Notes: generated by a model from the letters alone, not told the origin. DNA of 64,000 bases from Hyposmocoma kahamanoa (GCF_003589595.1 NW_020654229.1:974268-1038267); one strand, 5' to 3'; positions 11,346 through 22,399 are shown, numbered from the stretch's first letter. Program-made: numbers and translations.

Positions 11346-11710
11346 AATGAAAATTTTCACAATCAAATTCAAGTTATGATAAAATAATATGATCTGCAGC
11401 TAAAAAAGCTGTGATCCATATACATTGACTTATGATATTTATTTATTTTCTTATTTCTTATTATGCCATGTAGTAGTGATGCAGTGGCTAATCGTCTACC
11501 TTTACACACACACACACGCGCGATTTTAAACAGCGATGAAAACACGATGTAACGCGTGACTGCATCGATACAAACGAACGATTGCATAGGTACACTTGGG
11601 ATTTATTTATTTATTGAAAGAAACACCATTAACTTAACACAAAATGATCTTAGAAATATACACACGTTCATCATACAAAGTATGTACAGCGCTAAAAATT
11701 GAGAGTTATG

Positions 11711-12124
11711 CCTGGTGCACGAGTCTTTCACTTGCGTTTTTCGCTTGCTTGCGTGACTTGTTTCGCGCATACGCAAAGATCTGTCTTGTGTGCACAGGTA
11801 GGATTGCTCACGATTCCCTCGCTTGCGCCGGGCGCTTGCTTTGTGTTGGATTTCTTTGCTTTGCGTGTTTTTGATATCTAGCATGTTTGATATATCCACG
11901 CAAGCAACAGGCAACGTTTGCGGAGTACAGCACTACTTGTCAATCACAGAGCACCAGCGTCCAATAAAACCAAAGCAAAGACAAGGCGCCGCGCATGCGC
12001 GCAAGTCTCTACGCAACGCAAAGCGGAAGATTCATGAAAGCCTTTGCGCGGAAGACAGATTTCTACGCCGTGACCCAGCCAACGCAAGCAAGGGATAACC
12101 GCAAGTGAAAGACTCGTGCACCCG
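11711..12124. mobile_element. GC-richer MITE with 26-bp inverted ends
   Basis: The left end CCTGGTGCACGAGTCTTTCA and the inverted right end CCGGGTGCACGAGTCTTTCA match for about 26 bp with one difference. The interior is rich in CGCAAGC/GCTTGCG words, unlike the surrounding AT-rich DNA. No clear target duplication was found. Confidence 0.72.
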
Positions 12125-13135
12125 GCAAGTCAATATGACACAAAGAATAATCTAAAATAATCATTGAAAAAAATTACACACATTACAATTACAGAAATAA
12201 TTGATTATAAAAGATTTAGGGATGAAACAATTGCTTGCACATGCGAATAAACTGTTTAGTGTTCACTACATGAAAGATGTCTATGTCATTGTCTCTGGTC
12301 AAAGTCAAGTCATTGTATGACTGCATGAGTCTGTTCAAGGGGCATGCCTTCCGAGATTAGTTTGGCTACTAGACAAAACAAATGATTTCGCAATGGGGAC
12401 CTTAGGAACTCTACGAGGAACGTTTAAGTTGATGAGAGGCAGTGTCAGTGCATTTAAAGGTGATTGCATCGATGGATCGCGCGTTTGTATCGATGCAATC
12501 ACGCGTTTGCATCACTGATTATAAAAGGTATTACAGAAGCGTATACATCTCCCTTTAAATGAATTCGAGACATTGTGAAGACGACAGTCGTCTTTGTCAT
12601 TTTGTTTATATTTCTCATTTAAATATTATGTCTGTCACTATTTTTCACAAATGAATTACTACTTACTATTCTCATAAATAGTACATTTATACAGTAGTGA
12701 CGAACATCGTCGCTTAATCTGTCGTCCGCTAATTTTAAATCATCTCAGTTGTGTGTGGATAGAGTATCTTCTGCTAAAAGTTAAGGGCGCGTTCAAATTA
12801 GCCACTGTTAGAAGCACTGCATCCGCGCGGATATAGATGATATAATAATATAATAGATGCAAATTTCCATAGTAGTTTTAGTGGATGTACATCATTTGCT
12901 CATGGAATGTGTTCAGACTGGTTTCCGTACATTTAATGTTGGGTGGTTTCAATCTGTTTTATCGGAGCTAACATGTAGTGCCGCGAAGATTTTGTATAAA
13001 TGTTTGGTTGGGTAGTCTTTTGATTTATCTGTCTGGATTTTATTAAGTTTTTTTGAGGTACCTATTTATTGATTTTCTAATGGGGCTGACATGTTCAATA
13101 ACGATCAAAGCCCCCAAAAAATAATAACGAATAAG
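12125..13135. other. No supported gene
   Basis: Unassigned AT-rich sequence. A short pair of GATTGCATCGAT-type words near 12465-12505 resembles TGCATCGATACAAACG at 11560. Confidence 0.4.
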
Positions 13136-13136
13136 G

Positions 13137-13291
13137 AACACACTCAATATAGACCCGCACTAGGGAAACCCTGTGTCGCAGGTGTCATGGACACACACAT
13201 AGATAACAACACAATTTCTCTCGGCCCGGGAATCGAACCCGAGACCTCTGCGTGGCAGTCCAGCATGGTAGCCGTTTGGCCACGGAGGCAG
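13137..13291 (-). mobile_element. SINE-A copy, internally shortened
   Basis: On the minus strand it has TGGCCAAACGGCTACC (A-box-like) and GGTTCGATTCC (B box), and lacks part of the body present in the copy at 39757. Confidence 0.85.
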
Positions 13292-14440
13292 TCAAATTCA
13301 GAAATAAATAAAGAATAAAAAAGGCGGTTTCGATCGTTATTGATTGAATGATGAATGAATGAATATCGTCACTGCATTCCACTGACACTCTATTCAAACT
13401 GAATTATTATTGCAATTAGATTTTAACAGAATAACAAATAATATCATAATTGCAATATAATCTTAATGTAGCCTCAATGGAATCACAATGCCCTTTTTTT
13501 TTTTTTGACGGGGGGGAAATCTTTATGGAACAATCACAATGCCCTGCCATTTCAAAGAATATTAATAGAATTGAGGCACATGTGAGGTTGTTGCCAAGCG
13601 TTCCACTATTAATTATTTTTTAGTTATTTCAGGACTGGAGCGAATATTTTAGGACATCTTGTTTTTCTCGGATGCAACAGTACTACTTTTTATTAAGGTT
13701 ATGTTTTTCAAGTGTATATACATATGTATGTCCATTTCTTTTTCACACTGTACAGCCTAAACAGCTTGATGGATTTTGACATATGAGGTGTCGTTAGGTT
13801 CGTCTTGATTGTGAGAGTGTCATAGGCTAAAAATAATCAAAATAGTGAGGAAGGGAATATTTTTTTTATCTTTCCAGATAATTTGTTCGCGTGTCGAGTT
13901 TTTGTTTTTTAAATAATTTTTAGATTTGTTTCAGTATCCTTTAAACAAAAAAACAAAATATCGAATTTTCACTTTCAAATTTCGACCTTAAAACAAAGTA
14001 CAGTAGTTATGGATATCGCAAGTTAAGAGATATTAGTATAGTCAATTTAACTTTGATTAATCGTTTAGTTCGAGCAAACACTTTTATCGTTGAGTGTATA
14101 CTGCCCTTTACAAACAAGGGTGCGAATCGAGGGGTCGCCCCTTTTCATTTTTTGAGATGATGACTGACAAGGACAGGGATGAACTTGGTTTTTTATAATT
14201 TCTTTTTATAAGTAATATTATAAACACAATAACTCACTTGTGTAAAGCTATTTCTACATACATACTATCACGCTTGCCTCCCACTGGGGTAGACCGAAAC
14301 TGCGATAAGGTACACTATGATTTTGACGTTACAAACTCGCTTCCTCTACTCGCATAATATTTTCTTTTCACCGTATATATTTATTATTTTCATCTACCTT
14401 TTTTAAGCAGTTCCACAATCTATTAACTACTCTTAATTCT
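13292..14440. other. No supported gene
   Basis: AT-rich sequence with T-runs at 13493-13506. I see no conserved repeat and no coding signal. Confidence 0.4.
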
Positions 14441-14503
14441 AGGAAATGAAACCATTTTTCCGGATTTAAATCGCGTATATTTGATTTTTTGAAACAAACC
14501 TCT
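14441..14503 (-). mobile_element. PLE terminal fragment
   Basis: AGGAAATGAAACCATTTTTC, then CGGATTTAAATCGCGTATAT, matches the PLE end at 55437-55500 in the same orientation. Confidence 0.7.
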
Positions 14504-14524
14504 TAGTACTCTTAATTATTTAAG

Positions 14525-15043
14525 TGCACCTGGTGATAAACGACACGCCTGTCCATAGCAATTGCCATGCTACTCAAAGCTTTACAGCGTAAAGATCTGG
14601 AGGGCAATGCCACTGCGCCCGTCAGCCTAAAACATGAAGTTGTCAAGTCCCAAGTGCCTGTATACCTTTGAAAACGGCAACGCAATAATGCACACATTAC
14701 TGCTTCTTCTTCTTCTTACAGTGACTATTCAATCCTGAAGGTTGGCCGTCAGCTTCCTGTATTTGTCTCTATCAACAGCCAACCGGAACAGCTGTTCAAC
14801 AGAGGCAATGCCGGGCCACTCCCGGATGTTCCGCAGCCACAATGTCTTTCTTCACCCAGCGCGTCTCTTTCCCTGCACTTTGCCCATCATTATCAGTTGT
14901 AGCGGCATGTATCCATCGTTCCTGATCACGAGACCAAGATATTCTATTTTGCGCCTTTTGCCATGACATTATTGTTTAGCGGCAGAAATAGGTAAGGTGG
15001 CAGTACTTCCCTGAACGCACTTTTCACGAGTTCTACTACTATT
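14525..15043 (+). repeat. T repeat interrupted by a LINE fragment
   Basis: T-repeat sequence runs to CATTACTGCTT at about 14706. It resumes after the LINE with CATTATTGTTT and GCGGCAGAAATAGG. The two CATTACTGCTT-like words look like a diverged target-site duplication of the LINE insertion. Confidence 0.75.
14711..14965 (-). pseudogene. LINE ORF2 C-terminal remnant
   Basis: The minus strand reads KRRKIEYLGLVIRNDGY, then MMGKVQGKRRAG, a TGA stop where an Arg codon is usual, then RKTLWLRNIREWPGIASVEQ and VDRDKYRKLTANLQD before the terminator. The 'GKxxGKRRxGRRRxxWLRNIREW' pattern is typical of the C-terminus of insect non-LTR retrotransposon polyproteins. A (GAA)n tail follows. Confidence 0.8.
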
Positions 15044-15404
15044 AAACACCTACTGTTCCCTTCTCTTAGAAGGACTCAACTGACCAACTCTGTCTCACTA
15101 GATTAAAGATAGGCCTGCTTTTATCCAGAATCTCACCTAATTGAAAATTAATATGTAACCAATAAAGGGCCCTTGAATAAACAACCTTAATCCGTCACTG
15201 TGCTCCAGTTTTTGACATGCACCCCGACGCGTCAGAGTTTAGCCAATTACAGTGGCGTGACATCAGAAGGCCACAGTCTGACACGGGGTTAAAATACTAT
15301 ATAAAATGTCATCATATTTAATACGTGGGATTTGATATTAAACCCATATTTTCCAGTAGAATAAATTGTTTCGAACTCGCATTTTTTTATGACACCATGT
15401 GATA

Positions 15405-15640
15405 GGACGAGCACGTGCTGTGTCTGGTGGTAAGCGCCACGTCTGTCCATAACAGTTAGAATGCCACCAAAGATTTATATAGCAAAGATCCAACCGCCAC
15501 TGCGCCTGTCACCCTGAGACATAAGTTGACAAGTCTCATGTGCCTGGAATTTCACCAGCACCCTTACCCTTCCAAACCGGAACGCAGTAATGCTCACGTT
15601 ACTGCTTGGCGGCAGGAATAGGTAAGGTGGCTCTTATGCT
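15405..15640 (+). repeat. T repeat
   Basis: Signature words GTCACCCTGAGACATAAGTT and TTACTGCTTGGCGGCAGGAA in the same order as the copies at 4855 and 28750. Confidence 0.8.
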
Positions 15641-15728
15641 ACTTATCTATTTATTGTCATTTTATATTTTCATGAATCGAGCAAAGAAAATATAATTGTC
15701 GCGACAAATCGACCATGTGCATAATTTT

Positions 15729-16200
15729 TTAACCGACTTCAAAAAAGTAAGAAGAAGAAGAGGTTCTCAATATTGTATGATTTTGTTGACTCTTTACTTG
15801 TTGGAAAGAGGGCACCTCAGTATTGGTCCAATTTAAATTTGAAGAAAATATTCCACCTGTAAGGGTAGCAAACTAGGGGATGAATCCGGTTTTGAGCACT
15901 TTCCGGTAGCCCATTTCAATAAAACTTGATAAATGTGATTCCACAAACTTTTGAGGTCCATTTTTTATAAAAAAAGTTACGATGACTCTTTTTTTTATTA
16001 GAAAAGATGTAACTGAATACTGGTTCCATTCAAATTTGAAGGAAATATTCCACTTCCGAGTGTGGCAAATTAGGGGGTGAATCCGGTTTATTAGATTTCA
16101 CCCACTTTCCGTCAACTGGAATAAAACTTGGTAAATAGATGTAACGAACACTGCAAAAGAGAATAAGCAATCTTTTGAGTTCGGTTTTATAATATAAAAA
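15729..16200 (-). repeat. Two ACC repeat variants in tandem
   Basis: The first copy (15729-15970) starts TTAACCGACTTCAAAAAAG. A second, more decayed copy (15971-16200) repeats the AAATATTCCAC and GGGGTGAATCCGGTTT blocks. Confidence 0.7.
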
Positions 16201-16266
16201 AGTTAGATAGGTAATTATTAGTTCTATTTTAAATTGAAACAGTTTTATCAATTTCTAATAAGCTAT

Positions 16267-16724
16267 GGGCTCGTGCAGTGTACCGGTGATGTGTTGCGAC
16301 TGCGGTCGCGTCGAACGACTCGCAACGACTTCTAACAACGAAGTACAGTGCAGCATGCGGGAGACTAGCGACATAACACTACCGGCGACCGGCCGGTAGC
16401 TTAGTGAATTTGCGAATAATTATCGTATCTACAGGGAAAATGGATATAATATCAAAACTTTTTGTTGGAAATATCCGTTTTACGGGTCCGTGCCGTAGGA
16501 AGGATAAGCAGAAGGAGATTTATTCATCCAATTAATATTCTGCGGCGATTACGAACTGCATCAATTAACCTATCTGGGTCCATTATTATAATTTTAATTA
16601 ATTATGTAATAATCTAATAACATTAATTTATAAAGCAGTAGTCACAAGCGACTTGCGACGACTGATCGCTGCAAGTCTAACGGCCAATGGTCGTCGGTCG
16701 CGGGCACGTCTCACGAGCCTTAAG
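16267..16724. repeat. GC-ended element, weak inverted ends
   Basis: Ends GGGCTCGTG and CACGAGCC are inverted. Both flanking 100-bp zones are rich in GCGACGACT-type words, with AT-rich sequence between. It may be a decayed MITE. Confidence 0.4.
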
Positions 16725-16971
16725 TTAAAATGTTCTATCAAAAATATAACATAAAGCAAGGAATTGATGATTGATGAAATTTTTTGTATAAAGAATTCTC
16801 AATACGATAGTTGATTTAATAATTTCAGTGTCCTTACATACTTTAACAAAAAATAAGGTTCTGAATCTATACACGCATCGTTATGGAAACTTTGTAACCG
16901 TTACGAATTTAGGTTTGTCAATAAAAACTCTGTTATAACATAAGAGTAAGACTTCTGTCGAATCTCAGGCA

Positions 16972-18059
16972 TTAACACGTTCCAGACCGGGATCAAAATA
17001 GTATATAAATGGTCTGTGAAAATAACCATAATTTGTGGTATGGCGGGAAAAATTTTCACGTGACCGCCGGTGGTACATCATCACCCCGTCAACCAAAAGA
17101 CTTGTCAGGCGGAATGAGTAAATAAAAAATAAATAGTAAAAACACGTCTGCATTTTTGCGCGATTCCCGCCTCAAAACCCAACTCGTGTATACATAAAAA
17201 TATGTCTGACGAAAACTGTACTCCGCTTGTAAGCTCGGAATCACAGCAAAGTCATGTAGAAACGATTTTTACTTGATAACTTTAAATTACTAATACAAAG
17301 ATCGAACACTCAGAAAAAATTCCTTCGATCCGGCCGGATTCGAACCGACGTCTTCTAGCTTACCGTGCCAGACGCTATACCAACAAAGCCACGGAACGAA
17401 CCAGCGGACCTCACGAATTTTTCTATATGCTTGGGTCGTATCTTTATATTTGGTTTTTTCTTGTATGTTATATTTTTGACATCTTATTTTCTGGTTAAAT
17501 TCCAATTGTTGTAGTTTATTTCTACTATTGATTTAACTTTAATGAATGCTACTTCTAAAGTGAAATAATCATTGTATAAAATATTCACATGCCAAGTTTT
17601 GGTGAAATGTACGATCTAATAAATAATATATTATAAGACCTGCATTGTTAATTACATTGTACAACGAATAAATATCTTGTGTTCTTGTATTCTAATAATC
17701 ATAGGTACCTAATAAGATACATACATAATAATACAATGTATCAGAAAAAAAATTGATTTATTTATTCCAGTTTTTTTATGAAGTACATTTATTCTAGGTC
17801 TTTTTTTCAAATAAATACTTTTATTAACCCTAATTTTTTTTACTATTTCACACAGTATCGCACTCCTGAGTGACACTACGAAAATTTGACTGTTCTATAG
17901 AGCGGGAAAGATGCATTTAGCACTTTCTCTCAAGACGGTCTGGGTTTCTTAATTTACCAAAAGTCAAGTGTTGTGTGACCACCAGTGGTACATAGCGCCC
18001 GCCTGATGGTCCAATTGTCTGTGCTCGACCGGTGGTGCACCCCGAGCTGAACGTGTTAA
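16972..18059. mobile_element. TTAA-flanked piggyBac-like non-autonomous element
   Basis: Begins TTAACACGTTC and ends with its inverse GAACGTGTTAA. TTAA target sites at both ends are characteristic of piggyBac-type elements. Subterminal GACCGCCGGTGGTACAT and GACCACCAGTGGTACAT motifs recur at the two ends. There is no transposase. A SINE-B copy (17289-17460) sits inside. Confidence 0.65.
17289..17460 (-). mobile_element. SINE-B copy nested in the TTAA element
   Basis: On the minus strand the head has TGGCTTTGTTGGTATAGCG and GGTTCGAATCC, with the usual AGTGTTCGATCTTTGTATTA body. Confidence 0.88.
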
Positions 18060-18540
18060 AGTTTTGTTGTTGATTTAAAAATATTTCGATAAAATATGCT
18101 ATGAAAAAATTTATTATAATATAACCAATTTTGTAAAACTGATTTCATAACAAAAAACACACAACCAACCTCAAATTTCATTCCTCGCCCGCCCTTCAAG
18201 TCATCCTATTAAGCCACGCGTTTTTATGACACCGCATCACGGGTGTCGATTGACATTCCTAACCCCATGTGCACCCTTACGTGACGTTATTATACTGCGT
18301 CCCTCTATTTGCTTATGAGGGTTGTTTTCTGAAACATTTGTTTGGTTTATTCAAGAGTATCCGTCACACAATGGTATTTTTCTAGTAGTTTCCATTATGC
18401 TAAGAAGATGGCGCCTGGCGTAAATCGAAATAGAAAACAATTTCTGTAAAACCGAAAAGTTCCTTTTTCAACAAAAAACTTCAATGTGTCATGACCTCAA
18501 ATATAACAAAAAAAAAACAGTAACAAGCGAAATGATGAAA

Positions 18541-18715
18541 TTAAAGGCACATGGATCTTGTCACTTATGTCTACGGGTGGCGGGGGCAGGGACAGTGCCC
18601 CTCAGATCTTTGAGATTTAAAGCTCTAAGTGGCACTATAACTGTTACGGACAGGCAGCTTACCATCAGGTGCACGACTTGTTCGTCAAGTCACTTGGTAT
18701 TGTAAAAAAAATAAA
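18541..18715 (-). repeat. T repeat, inverted and partial
   Basis: The reverse complement carries the T-repeat words CAGTTATAGTGCCACTTAG and GGGGCACTGTCCC. Confidence 0.7.
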
Positions 18716-19148
18716 AAATAAATTAAAAATACTATTACCATAAATGTGTTTTAAAAAATGCTTATCCTTTTATTAAGTCGACGTACAGTCACGGAGTTGT
18801 GTTTTAATCCTTGTATAATTTGAATAAGTTTTATCAATTAGTGCTCAAGGGAACATTATATTCAATGATGAATATAATGCAGTCTGCATTATATTCATTC
18901 AATGTGTAACACTTATGTGCATGACTGTACCGACGACTTTTTCAATGTATTTATTTTAATAATTGTATGTATGAAAAATATATCGGTTTATACCTTTATT
19001 TTGAGCTTAAGGGGCACCATGTTGAATACAAATAACTTACGGTGGTGAATCAATGGGAAAATTGTTCATAGAGATTGCTCTGCATGCATTTCTTATCAGA
19101 TTGAGAACGCCCTCAGCATGAAACGATGCAAGTGAACAAAGCACATGG
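18716..19148. other. No gene; one palindrome
   Basis: AT-rich, with a near-perfect 14-bp inverted pair (TGAATATAATGCAG and its inverse) at 18869-18897. Nothing else recognised. Confidence 0.5.
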
Positions 19149-19152
19149 TACA

Positions 19153-19763
19153 TGTAACGTAGTAAATTAATAATATTTTATTTATTTTATTTAGGATGTA
19201 TTCGGAAGAGTCCCGTGTCCAACAGTGGAACGTATACTTAGAGATATCGAACGAGGAATGCGCGCGAGCCATTTTTTATAGGCGACTACTGGTTCGGTTC
19301 CTCGCCCCCTTTGCGGGGTATCAGGCAAGCCGCTGTCCCGCTACCGCTTGGACGACGGCTCACTCTAAAATCTATCTTGAAGAGAGACGCACGCGCATTT
19401 TCTTCTAATAGCGATTTCCGCAAAGTTAATTTTTTTTCGTAATTTAAAGTATTTAAATCGTTGTTTTTTAAACCCACTTGTTTGGGTCCGAGGTTCCGGT
19501 ACCTTATTACCGTCCTCCTCGTCGGCTGGCCTGAGCCCAGAGAGCGACACCGTGCCCCGGACATCTATTCGGCGGACGGTCCTGTCCTGGTTACTTCAAC
19601 CCCGGACGTTACTTCGGCGGAACAGCCAGGGGAGTACCAGCTGCTGGTCGTAGGAAGGCAAAAGTTCAGTGAATAACCGTTGGGTTTTAAAATAACGAAC
19701 CGCGCCCAAATAAATTTTGTTTACAAGGGTACTCCTTCTTTTATTTAGAGGCTCCCCGTAACA
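19153..19763. mobile_element. Candidate solo LTR (611 bp)
   Basis: Begins TGTAACG and ends CGTAACA (TG...CA with inverted termini) and is flanked on both sides by TACA (19149-19152, 19764-19767), a 4-bp duplication as made by many Ty3-type retrotransposons. The interior is GC-richer than its surroundings and has an AATAAA near 19712. No gag/pol lies beside it, so it would be a recombination product. It ends about 100 bp from the Urm1 stop codon. Confidence 0.6.
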
Positions 19764-19867
19764 TACATCAGAAACCACAGCTACTGAAAGTCCAAAGTCA
19801 CTTTCTTCAAGTACAGGTGTAATGGTATGTAGAATGAAACAACAAGTAAATCTTAAAATATATATTT

Positions 19868-19996
19868 CTATCCTCCATGCAAAGTGGATATGAACATTAC
19901 AGTGTCGTTACTCTTTAGCTCATAATCCAGCTCCCCGGCGAGCTCCCAGTCCGAGTCATTTATTAACACTAAGATGCCTGGTCTTACGGAGTCACC
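19868..19996 (-). CDS. Urm1: Urm1 exon 2
   Basis: Encodes residues 68-109 and the TAG stop (19868-19870). The acceptor on the minus strand is CCTATTTCAG. It contains [14 protein letters not shown] and the terminal HGG that is adenylated and thiocarboxylated in the family. Confidence 0.96.
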   Translation of the reverse strand, partial: GDSVRPGILVLINDSDWELAGELDYELKSNDTVMFISTLHGG

Positions 19997-21596
19997 CTGA
20001 AATAGGAAAATCACCACACCAATTAAAAAATAAACAACAAAGCAAAAAGAGCCTTGTTAACCTGTTCATGAAGAGTGATGTTGTTTACTGTAAAATTAAA
20101 TCTCAGAGTATATGGATGGATCTCAAAAAACTAACTACAGGCTTTACAGAGCAATTTCCAAGTACTTTTTGTGTATGACTTTGGCATCACAGTACATTTT
20201 CTCAAATATTTTGTATGCCTGTAAAAATATACATAATTTCATCAAGAAAGAAGATATCCATAATATTAACCTTAGAGCTAAGTTCAAAGTCAAGGTACCA
20301 CGATTTCGTTTAACTAAAGTAAAAAAATTTTTTTTTGGGAACTGTATACATTTTTACAATAAGATTCCAGAGAATATACTAAGATTATCATTTCCTAAGT
20401 TTAAAACATACATTAAAAGTATTTTAATTGAAAAGTCAATTATTACAAAATTGTAGACTATGTGTTAGATAAAGATGTATGGATAGACAACATGAGTCTA
20501 GGGGTCGTATTCCAGAACTCTACTCAATGCTCAAGTCAGGATTTGAGTATGGTTTAAAGCACTCGAAATCATACTCAAGTCCTTGCCATTAGGGTCGTAT
20601 TTCCAGTGCTTGAAATCATACTCAAGTCTGCTCAAATCCTGACTTAAGCATTGAGTACAGTTCTGGAATACGACCCCAGGATTCCACACAAATTTGATTC
20701 AAAGTGTATTTATATTATAGCATTTAAGTTTATTTGAAAAGAGCAACCCCTACAGTTTCTTGCTTGTTCTTCTCAGGGAAGTCAGCGTAGTGAACGAGCA
20801 GTAGCTTAAAAAATTAAGTTTTAATGAAATTAATAAAAAAATTTTACTCAATAAATGATTATCTGACTGTAACTTAGACTTATACTCTGTTTGTACATTA
20901 CAGTAGTGTTGGATAGGACAAATAAGCTTGAGGGAGACAAATAAGCTTTGAAAAAATGACTTGGTACAATGTCCTAGTTCAAATGAACTGAGGTAGTGAT
21001 AAGAAAGTTTGCAACTACAGCAGTAACTTAACAGACAGAGAATATTAAGCACATTTTCATTACTTGACGGTATCAATCAATTGGATAACTTAAGTGTTAT
21101 GATATAGTATAAATAAATGCTAATTTTATTTAGTACTATGGCAGTAGGATTATATGATGTAAGATCAGCTACAAAGCGGGCAGCGCAGGATCATTGTTGC
21201 ATTATTTTGTTGAAATCGAACTGGTGTGACATGAGGCGAGGTGTGAGCTGGGACATTTTTATGGCATGAGGTGTACAAGTAACTCAATAATATTACCACT
21301 TTATCATTAACATAGTGTTATATTTATAATTACCAATCGATTAAGTTACATAGTAGTATAAATAAATTACGAAACAAATCTACAATGTACAATACCTGTA
21401 GAAACAATTCTGGTCTCTCCCTCAATAGATTATCCTTAATCCAAAGTAATAATTCGCGTATTGTCCATCGTTCATTTGCACTCTCGGGATAATATTTCTT
21501 TAAGTTCGGAAGCTCTATTTCTCTTTTTTTTATTTTATCGAATAGCAATTCAGCTCCGCCACCGAATTGCAGATTTAGTTTTAGCGTTTCGGACAT
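19868..21596 (-). CDS. Urm1: Ubiquitin-related modifier 1 (complete, two coding exons)
   Basis: Joined exons 21396-21596 and 19868-19996 give 109 aa. Urm1 is a small beta-grasp protein that acts as sulfur carrier in wobble-uridine tRNA thiolation and as a protein modifier; it is activated at its C-terminal Gly-Gly by an E1-like enzyme (family knowledge). Seen here: the N-terminal [14 protein letters not shown], the [15 protein letters not shown] helix and [10 protein letters not shown]. After the intron come [24 protein letters not shown] and the terminal FISTLHGG, all Urm1 hallmarks at the usual length of about 100 aa. The start is MSETLKL at 21596. The splice is phase 0 (CAG|GTATT ... TTTCAG|GGTGAC). 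The 1.4-kb intron holds a LINE fragment and a MITE. Divergently placed to the ZAD gene. Identification is very secure. Confidence 0.97.
20112..20760 (+). pseudogene. LINE C-terminal remnant in Urm1 intron, interrupted by a MITE
   Basis: Encodes [40 protein letters not shown] and [20 protein letters not shown]. It is a close paralogue of the fragment at 32247-32835 ([40 protein letters not shown]). The pattern is the Jockey-like RT C-terminus common in insect LINEs. The 3' part is split by the palindromic MITE at 20501-20677. Confidence 0.85.
20501..20677. mobile_element. Palindromic MITE nested in LINE
   Basis: 177 bp, beginning GGGGTCGTATTCCAGAACTC and ending with the inverted form GTTCTGGAATACGACCCC, with at least 45 bp of inverted ends. 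The LINE paralogue at 32440 lacks the insertion. A second, right-truncated copy is at 39592-39742. Confidence 0.88.
21396..21596 (-). CDS. Urm1: Urm1 exon 1
   Basis: Encodes residues 1-67, from [17 protein letters not shown] to RPELFLQ, ending at a CAG|GTATTG donor. An earlier non-ATG in-frame extension exists, but ATG at 21596 matches the family N-terminus. Confidence 0.96.
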
Positions 21597-22060
21597 TTTT
21601 AACACAAATTATCAAAAATTTTAAGTGTAAATTATAGCGGCAAAATAAATTTTAAGAATTACTTTTTTTAACTTTGTAATGTTAATATTATTTACGACAG
21701 CTGTTACAACTATAAAAACATTTAATCTTTAATAAATTTTTGTTCGACTTTCCTATGTTTGAACAATTTGTGTATAAACAAAACATTACAACTATATACT
21801 ACTTTTAAGGTTGTGTTTTTTGACAGTTTCGGCTTATTTTCAGGTTAAAATTAATTTTCTCTACCTACCACCTAATTTCGATGGCAAATTATTATTTGTG
21901 CATTGAGGACATAATGTATATGGGTATTCGAATATATCTACGTGAAATATTAAATATTATTTGAGGATACCATATTCGATGTAATAGTTTATGATAATTT
22001 ATTCTCAAATAAAATACAATCTTCGCAAACGTGAACCCAAACGTCAAACAAGGACGTTCG

Positions 22061-22076
22061 TTACGTCATATAAAAG
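22061..22076 (+). promoter_or_regulatory. CRE-like site next to TATA-like box, ZAD gene promoter candidate
   Basis: TTACGTCA (22061-22068) abuts TATAAAAG (22069-22076), 150 bp before the ZAD gene start codon and in the 629-bp gap between the divergent start codons of Urm1 and the ZAD gene. The motifs are seen; function is inferred. Confidence 0.4.
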
Positions 22077-22159
22077 TTAAATTAAAAAGAAAAACGTCAA
22101 GCTTACAGCGACTTTGACATAAATCAATATAGGAGAGAAGGGTGAAAGAAGGCGTCAAA

Positions 22160-22207
22160 ATGGTCGAATCAGCAGTGAATTTAGCTTATAAGACGATTTA
22201 TCAATAA
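22160..22207 (+). CDS. Upstream ORF in the ZAD gene leader (15 codons)
   Basis: ATG at 22160 opens MVESAVNLAYKTIYQ and stops at 22205-22207, 18 nt before the main ATG. If transcription starts near the TATA-like box, this uORF is in the 5' leader and could lower translation of the main ORF. Confidence 0.35.
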   Translation: MVESAVNLAYKTIYQ

Positions 22208-22225
22208 AAACTAATAATAAACACA

Positions 22226-22399
22226 ATGAGACCACTACGTACAGTCAAAATAGAGACTGTGGACTGTGAGAATATAGACGATAACGATGACCCTTTAGAA
22301 TTAATTGCGTGTAGAGTATGCCTAAACACTGATATAAAGTTATTTAATTTACACGAGTGTAATCTATCACAAACCTTTGGAGACCTAACTGGGACCCCG
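22226..22399 (+). CDS. ZAD gene exon 1 (first half of ZAD)
   Basis: Residues 1-58. Contains the first ZAD pair (ACRVCLNTD, Cys29/Cys32) and ends TGTP before a CCG|GTAAGC donor, phase 0. Confidence 0.92.

Noticed and set aside
16267..16724. Gene promoter or CpG-type island
   Set aside because: The GC-rich zones are paired at both ends of an AT-rich centre with inverted termini, which fits a decayed mobile element better, and no coding exon follows.
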